From positions 1-26,679 of the forward strand of contig JABUQX010061822.1 in assembly GCA_015478945.1 (NCBI GenBank): a stretch of 26,679 nt of DNA, in the 5' to 3' direction. Positions 20,741-26,679 of the stretch are shown here, in pieces. The position numbers were made by a program, and so were the translations under genes. The notes beneath the pieces were generated by a model, which had not been told where the DNA came from, did no database searches, and saw nothing but the letters and a program-made list of their open reading frames with translations. Position 1 is the stretch's first letter. Each line of letters starts with the position of its first letter. Source of the stretch: Trachelipus rathkii (Eukaryota > Arthropoda > Malacostraca > Isopoda > Trachelipodidae).

Positions 20741-21216
20741 TGTTAGTTATATTTTTTAATTATATATTTATTATTAATTATTATTATTATAATATTATTA
20801 TTATTATATTATTAATTATTAATTGACAAAATTGAGTTTTTTATGTGATTATATATTTTAATGTTATAATAATATTATTTATTATTATTATATATTTTTT
20901 ACTCTTATTAAATATTAATATTTAATATATTGTGAAATATTGTGGTCAGTAGTACATAGTAGATATATTATCATTATCATTATTCATTATTCATCTCATT
21001 ATATTTAATAATATGATTCTGATATGAATGATATATATTCAAATAAATTACCGTATACATTATAATTGATAATGATAAAATTAGATTAATTAATAATTTA
21101 TTATTAATTATTATCTTATTATTATTATTATTTATTATGTATTATTATTTATTATTAATATGTAATTATTATTAATATATAACATTAATTATTATTATTA
21201 TTAATATATATTATTA
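20741..21216. repeat. ATT/ATTATT trinucleotide-type sequence
   Basis: Imperfect (ATT)n at 20760-20822 and 21090-21216, with degenerate TTA-rich sequence between them. No gene is seen. Confidence 0.85.
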
Positions 21217-21236
21217 AGTCAAGCGATAGATAGGGT

Positions 21237-21400
21237 GTACTAGTAGTAGAAGAATAGTAGTAGTAAGCTATAATATAGTAATAGTAATGTAGTTTGTGAG
21301 AGTAGTTCGAAAGTTAAGTAGTAGTAGTTGAGTAGATAAAGTTAGTAGTGAGTAGTTAGTAGTTATGTGTGAGTAGTAGTAAGGTAGTAGTATAGTTACT
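21237..21400 (+). repeat. Degenerate (TAG)n array
   Basis: Imperfect TAG/GTA trinucleotide array of about 160 bases, G-bearing on the plus strand, directly after the ATT array. Its edges carry an 8-base inverted pair, TTCGAAAG (21306-21313) and CTTTCGAA (21408-21415). Confidence 0.85.
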
Positions 21401-21415
21401 TTACTCGCTTTCGAA

Positions 21416-22490
21416 TCGAGCTGTGGACTGAGACATGTTTATGTTCTTGTATATTTAGACAATTAACGAGGAGTAATAGAGCCTAGTCACGTGTCAAAGA
21501 AAATTTCAACCATATTAATAAGCAGCTAATCAAAATCGCTTATTTCAATCAATTAAAACGTAAAATTTTAAAATGTAAAGATATTTGGTCATTCAAAAAA
21601 AAATTTTAGAAATTTTTACCATAATACGAATCAAAGATGCCTCGTTTATTTTAAAGTTCATGTTAGGGTAAATATCTTTGTGATTATCTTTTTTTCTCAT
21701 TAGTTCGTTGGGAAATGACATTAGTATTAAATTCCAATGGTAAGCAAAAAAATCGTGAACTTTTAAATTTTTTAAATATTTTAAAAGAAAGCCAAAATAA
21801 TTATATAAATCATTTGTAGGAACGGCTCGTATAACAAGTAATTTGGTGGGAAATATTTATTTATAGTAAGGAAGGGAGAAAAGAGGAACTGGTGATGAAG
21901 TACCCGAAACGACAATGTACACCGCATTCATGCACCAACAGAATTAGTCCTGAATGAATAAGTTTAGGTATGGCTCTCGAATAGTGATATTCTAACTGTC
22001 CCAAACCCCCTATTCAGCCAATAATTTCACACTCTCTTTCGTTCGTTAATAATAGGATTCTGAATTTAGTGATTCAAGTAATATGCGATCTATTACAGAT
22101 TGGTGAAGAGTATGGACTCTATTAAAGATTTTATTTTTTTATTTTTATTTTTTTTTTATTATTAGAGTTCTGTAGAAGTGAATTATTTATTTATGTTGTT
22201 TATACTTTGTTGTCATTAGAAGAGAAGTGCTTTATTGTAATAATGATAAAATGTTGGGAAGAGAGTGTGTTTTTTAATACAATGTTAGAATATTTAAAAA
22301 GCAATATTTTACCCACTAATTAATTTAGCATATTTTCGCACACGCTTATTTCCTGATGAACCAGAATATAAAATAATAATACCGTAATACTTAGAAACTA
22401 TAATTATTACAGGTCGGCGCTTAGTCTGAATAATTTGCCCACGTTATATTGAGTATAATAGTCATATAGGCATAATAATATATAAAATAA
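21416..22490. other. AT-rich, moderately complex spacer
   Basis: I see no gene. There are T-rich runs at about 22128-22160 and otherwise no repeated structure that I can detect. Confidence 0.55.
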
Positions 22491-22499
22491 TAAGTTATA

Positions 22500-22701
22500 T
22501 ATAATTATAGTATATATATACTATTTATATATATATATATTATATTACTATATATATATATATAATTGATAGATCTAATAAACTACGCATATCTCCTAAA
22601 GGAGATGAATTGCTAAAATAAGATAGATTATACAATTTTCAAATACCACCAAAGGGATAAGGCACAGGTAAGTCAGTATAAGAGCGGGTATTATAATATA
22701 T

Positions 22702-22733
<32 letters not shown>

Positions 22734-22735
22734 TG
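22500..22735. repeat. Two (TA)n arrays flanking a short unique segment
   Basis: TA arrays lie at about 22500-22565 and 22693-22733. Between them ATCTCC-TAAA-GGAGAT (22591-22606) is a small perfect hairpin. Confidence 0.8.
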
Positions 22736-23070
22736 ACGTGCTCAGTTGACCCGAAATATTGAAAGTAAACGAAAGTTTTAATAACGATATATCTGTTCCG
22801 AATGAGTGGAGCAAGTATTGCTCTATATTTTATTGGCTCTAGTATGGCATTTTTTTGGCATCTTTGGCATTTTGAGCTCAAGTGGAGAGCGATCAGGGAT
22901 TGGCAACTTAAGCATCTTTCCCCTCTTAAAATAAGATGCCAAATAAGAAGCTTCATTTTCCCCTTATTTCTCCTTAGGCGCTTCATTAGAGCTGACTCAT
23001 CAAATTTAATTTTATGGTCATTCAGAGGCTCTCTCTCCAGGCCTAATTGAGGCTTTCTTGCTATGGACTT
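22708..23070 (-). other. 121-codon open frame with CX2C-X11-CX2C, possible exon
   Basis: The minus strand is open from the stop at 23071-23073 to about 22708, running into a (TA)n array. An internal ATG lies at 22984-22986. Before the ATG it reads KSIARKPQLGLEREPLND, then HKIKFDESAL. After it come MKRLRRNKGKMK, RGERCLSC and KCQRCQKN. The four Cys (residues 25, 28, 40, 43 from the ATG) have zinc-ribbon-like spacing. I do not recognise the family. The region is less AT-rich than its surroundings. Against coding: an 82-codon frame is also open on the opposite strand, and the last residues are simply TA repeat. It could be an exon, a transposon fragment or chance. Confidence 0.2.
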
Positions 23071-23220
23071 TTAGTTCCCTCTTTCGAGTCAAGGATGAGA
23101 CAATGTCACTTTTTTTACTTCCTATTTTTATGTATTCTTCGATGCAATACTTTCAGTAACTTTTGATGCACATAAAAATACTCATGCAACGTACTAAGAC
23201 CGCAAACATATACTACACAT

Positions 23221-23224
23221 ACAC

Positions 23225-23278
<54 letters not shown>

Positions 23279-23305
23279 TATATATATAATATATATATAA
23301 AATAT

Positions 23306-23360
<55 letters not shown>

Positions 23361-23393
23361 TATATACTATATATATAATATATATATATATAC

Positions 23394-23442
<49 letters not shown>

Positions 23443-23634
23443 TTATATACTAATTTATATTATATATAGGAGATAAATACTTTAATTATATAAATGAGGT
23501 AGTGGTTTATTACTTTTATACGTTAGTTAAATTTTTAATTTATCTTTCTTGTTATTTATTTTAAAAGAATAAATATCCTTAATATAATATATTTGGTAAT
23601 ATATATTATATATATGTATTAGTATATATCATAG

Positions 23635-23669
<35 letters not shown>

Positions 23670-23700
23670 CTTATATATATATTATATACTATATATATTA

Positions 23701-23747
<47 letters not shown>

Positions 23748-23756
23748 TGTGTGTTT
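23221..23756. repeat. Compound inverted microsatellite (AC)n(TA)n ... (TA)n(TG)n
   Basis: (AC)21 at 23227-23268 passes into TA arrays to about 23450. After about 130 bases of ordinary AT sequence, TA arrays resume at 23580-23713 and pass into (TG)n at 23714-23754. The outer edges also match in inverted form: ACACCTACACAC on the left and GTGTGTTTAGGTGT on the right. The whole can fold as one large hairpin. Confidence 0.9.
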
Positions 23757-23759
23757 AGG

Positions 23760-24195
23760 TGTGTGTGCGTTTTTTTTTTTTAGTGAAACTTCAGAAAAAC
23801 TACCATTACTTTAGCTGCATTTTCTCTGCTTTTTGATTTGTATGAATGAATCCGAATTGGGGAATAAGTTCCTTCTTCTGGGTAACCTGTGTCAAACCAG
23901 TTTATTAGTTTAAATGTAGAAAGAAGCCAAATTTCTATGATCTTAAACAGGAGACATTATCTGCAGAGCTTCTTCTGGCGCTAGCGGGCTAAACGATGAG
24001 CACGACACATAAATATGATTAACGTTCATAACATAAAAGATGGCAAAAAGATTTTTAATTTTGTTTTATTTTATTTTTTTTTGTTATATATATTACTCAA
24101 AATATATTATTTTAAACCAAAAGAAATATTCCGTCCTAAAATTTAACTAATAAGAAAAAAATTTTTTAAACCGTTTAATGGAATAAATGCTTCAT
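23760..24195. other. Moderate-complexity spacer
   Basis: No gene is seen. A poly-T run lies at 23770-23780, and a slightly GC-richer stretch at 23950-24005 includes GGCGCTAGCGGG. No open frame of note is present. Confidence 0.5.
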
Positions 24196-24198
24196 TTT

Positions 24199-24297
24199 GT
24201 GCGTGTGCGTGTGCGTTTGTGTGTGTGCTTGTAGGTGTGTATGTGTAGGTGTGTGTGTATATGTGTATATGTAGGTTTGTGTGTGTCTCAGTGTTAG
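24199..24297 (+). repeat. Imperfect (TG)n tract
   Basis: TG dinucleotides interrupted by CG, TAGG and TATA, a third GT-type array on the same strand as that at 23714-23754. Confidence 0.85.
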
Positions 24298-24393
24298 TGC
24301 TCATGCCGTGTGAGAAACGCTCTTTTACAAATATATGATAGGTACGTGTAAAATAAATTTCAATTCTTTGATATTTTCTGTCCCACTCAATTT

Positions 24394-24454
24394 CAAAATG
24401 GCGGTTGAAGATCTTCCTCGAAATCTTGATTTGAATATTTCTTTTTATTACTGA
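24394..24454 (+). promoter_or_regulatory. TISU/YY1-like start motif CAAAATGGCGG with short frame
   Basis: CAAAATGGCGGT matches the YY1 core and the initiator of short-5'UTR genes (SAASATGGCGGC) in 11 of 12 positions. The ATG at 24398-24400 opens an 18-codon frame MAVEDLPRNLDLNISFYY ending at TGA 24452-24454. No convincing splice donor follows, and there is no CpG-rich promoter. The motif could be chance, but it is the only strong start context in the window. Confidence 0.2.
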
Positions 24455-25640
24455 ACATGAATATTGTCATCTTCATTTGCCTTTCATATTCGTGACTGCG
24501 ACTTTAATGAATATAAATTATCTTCAAAGAAATTTGAAAAGCATTCACTTGAACAAAATGTAATGTCTAGTATAGCGTCTGAAATTTTACCTTATTCATA
24601 TATTGTTACGGTGGTGCCTCTCTTCTTTTCTATTTCTTTTTCATTTTTTTTTTTATATTTTATTCATTTTTCATCTTTATCTTTGTTTATGTTTACTCTT
24701 TCATTTTCAGTTCTATTTTCAGTCGGGTTTATTTTTATTTTTCAATTTCAGTTATAACTTATTTTTTATTTATGTTTTATGAAACTTTTAATTTACTTCC
24801 TTATTTTTGAATTATTATTATTAAGCTTTTATTTATTTTTGATTTAAAAAAAAAAATTACACTTGCTTTACAAGACAAAATTTGCTTAACATTTATTTTC
24901 TGACGGATTCGCTTATCCGTTTCTGTTTATAATAACACAAAAAAAAAACGCTGTATGAGAATATTATGGCGATGCTGAATTGCACAGCAGAAAAGAACGG
25001 GAGGTGTTGAGCGCATCTTTGAGTGTATTACTGCTACCCCACCTTAAGCACTCTATACAGTATGTCTAAATTCACTTAGAGAATAAAAAGTATAGTCAAT
25101 GCCATAATGCGGACAATAAGGAGAAAGGAAAAAGGTGTAAAGCAAAGAGGAAACCATCCAAGACGAGATATTCTATCACGGTGAACGCTTCAGAAGATAA
25201 TAAGCATCACAAAATTCTACATAACGAAGGTATTGATTAGCACACCAAAAAAAAATAAAGCAACGTTTTAAACAAATTGCGTGCAGTAAAATAGATTTCA
25301 AACATAATAAAAAATTAGGATTAGAAAAAAATGGGTAAAAAAAAGGAAAAAAAAAAGTTAGGTTTCTTATTTTCCAAATTTTGTTTAAAAGAAATCAATA
25401 TTCTTCATAGACCATTTGAGCGTTTAATCAGCTTAAGAAAGAAAAGACTAATGGGAGAAAGATTTTTTTTACTTAATATTCATAAAATATCTGCAAAAGA
25501 GTGGACACTTCTTTAATTTAGAGTCAAGCCCTTTATACATGATTAATAAAAAAAGTATATTATGAAATATTGCTTCCGAAAGAAACAAGCTTTGATCGAT
25601 ATAAATTCATTCATACTTTTATTACACTTCGATATAATAA
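24455..25640. other. AT-rich spacer
   Basis: T-rich sequence lies at 24600-24850 (97-codon frame at 24464-24757, Phe/Ser/Leu-rich, likely compositional). A-rich sequence follows, containing a lysine-rich 61-codon frame at 25331-25516 whose first residues are A-run translation. Neither is convincing. No repeat structure is detected. Confidence 0.5.
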
Positions 25641-25985
25641 TTTGATAGGAAATAATGTATATAATATATAGTATATATATATAGATATATCAATATGATT
25701 TCTAAAGTATATATATAAACTATATCCAATATAGTAAGCTTCATATATAGATAGATAAGCTTATTATATATATATATAATATATATATATAGATATACTA
25801 TATAAAATAATATTGACTCTATACACTAAATATATATCTAATACTATGATAATTTATTAATATAAATACTATATATACTTATAAATATCAATATAATATA
25901 AATATAATATATATTATCATTATTAATAAGAGACTTACTATATAATAATATATATACTAATATATATAAATATATATATAATTTA
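25641..25985. repeat. TA/ATA-rich simple sequence
   Basis: Clusters of TATA, ATATAG and AATATA. Minus-strand frames here read Tyr/Ile/Ser repeats. Confidence 0.8.
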
Positions 25986-25995
25986 TGTAATAATA

Positions 25996-26100
25996 TACAT
26001 AACATACATACATACATACATGCATTAACATACATACATAACATAACATCCATAACATACATACAATACATACATACTGCATACATACAACATACATACC
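25996..26100 (+). repeat. (CATA)n tetranucleotide array
   Basis: ACATACATACATACATACAT followed by variants such as AACATAACAT and CATACAA. The Cys/Tyr/Met/Val-rich minus-strand frames (25844-26209 and 25957-26163) are translations of this array. Confidence 0.9.
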
Positions 26101-26239
26101 ACGAAATGCAACATGCAAGGTCGGACGGCACGCAAGGACCATACCCATAACTACCATATACATCGCCGATTATTATATAGAATGGGAAAAGACAATACAT
26201 ACTATACATACCATACTCATACCCATAAACCCATACAAA

Positions 26240-26353
26240 TACTAATATATATATATAATATATAATATACTAATCAAATACTACTAATAATATACTATAA
26301 TATTATATATCAATATTATAATAAACTATATATATATATATATATATATATAT
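26240..26353. repeat. TA-rich sequence ending in pure (TA)n
   Basis: ATA/AATA clusters, then uninterrupted TA at about 26328-26353. Confidence 0.9.
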
Positions 26354-26679
26354 CATCCTCCTCCTATCCCCAGATAGGGGGTGAGGTGCGCCAGCATACA
26401 CAGGAACAGAAAAGTAATAGAAGAACCATAATGCAAGTCGAACAGTAAAAGCCCCCTCCTTGTACGTCAACTTTATACTCCAAAACCCTTAACCAAAAAA
26501 GTGAGGAACTAACGTCGCCAGAACAGGAAAATCCACCTTAGACCGGTTTCACGAGAACTAGGGACGGACAATCTCCCTGTGTGTGTCTGCCTATCCGTTC
26601 ATCCCCTGCGGCAAACATAACCATAATCCCCTTACAAAATCCCACATTGCTACTCCTGTCATGCACTTTTCTTCTCGCC
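26354..26679. other. Higher-complexity C-over-G sequence to window end
   Basis: The sequence changes abruptly from (TA)n to a more GC-balanced, A/C-rich stretch. CCTATC-CCCA-GATAGG (26363-26378) forms a small hairpin. The minus strand has a partly open frame reading SIKLTYKEGAFTVRL near 26430-26480, which I do not recognise. It may be the edge of a further repeat or gene outside the window. Confidence 0.4.

Noticed and set aside
21120..21400. Possible CRISPR-like or satellite array
   Set aside because: The period is three bases with no spacer structure; it is a trinucleotide microsatellite.
25331..25516. MGKKKEKKK lysine-rich 61-codon frame
   Set aside because: The basic start is translation of A runs; the remainder has no recognised motif and base use is like its surroundings.
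25844..26209. 121-codon Cys/Tyr/Met-rich minus-strand frame resembling a cysteine-rich peptide
   Set aside because: The Cys and Tyr come from the (CATA)n tetranucleotide array read as TGTATG; there is no signal peptide or conserved spacing.

Overview
The window looks like ordinary non-coding DNA from an animal nuclear genome. It is very AT-rich, full of (TA)n, (AAT)n, (AC)n/(TG)n and homopolymer tracts, and holds decayed non-LTR retrotransposons, a tRNA-like SINE head and a foldback DNA element. There is no operon structure, ribosome-binding-site pattern or dense coding. The reverse-transcriptase remnants read like the jockey-like LINEs I know best from decapod crustaceans. The heavy microsatellite load also suits crustaceans, but species and even phylum are inferences. 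I found no host protein-coding gene that I can support with confidence.

Layout. 1-1990 is a strongly G/T-rich, C-poor stretch with no recognised gene. 2100-3070 holds two diverged copies of one unit about 620 bases apart, each carrying TGACGTCA. 3071-3670 flips to C over G, followed by a polypyrimidine tract (3707-3855), (TA)n and (AAT)n. 4400-5500 is a 5'-truncated LINE on the minus strand whose 3' end runs into the (AAT)n array. 5501-8040 is AT-rich filler. 8040-9340 is purine-rich on the plus strand, so the minus strand yields long hydrophobic open frames of doubtful meaning, and it includes a 47-nt hairpin. 9349-9907 packs an A-rich tract, (TA)43, an imperfect hairpin, long G runs and a tRNA-like SINE head. 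10100-10945 is a second minus-strand LINE fragment that extends further 5' than the first and overlaps it at the palm motif.

10948-14600 is almost all TA- and ATT-type simple sequence. A sharply bounded GC-rich island sits at 14612-14800. 14801-18938 is AT-rich but mostly of higher complexity, with only weak gene hints. 19118-19745 is a foldback element with inverted termini of about 100 bases and a GC-rich core; a second GC-rich patch follows at 19896-20190. 20185-21400 is TA, ATT and TAG simple sequence. 22708-23070 is a 121-codon minus-strand open frame with a CX2C-X11-CX2C pattern. 23220-23760 is a large compound inverted repeat, (AC)n(TA)n facing (TA)n(TG)n. The rest is AT-rich sequence with (TG)n, (CATA)n and (TA)n tracts and one start-like motif near 24398.

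The elements do not form a pathway. The coherent story is accumulation of retroelements, a nonautonomous DNA element and expanded microsatellites, some of which sit exactly at transposon ends. The best leads for something new are the foldback element, the GC-rich islands, the open frame at 22708-23070 and the paired microsatellite inverted repeat.
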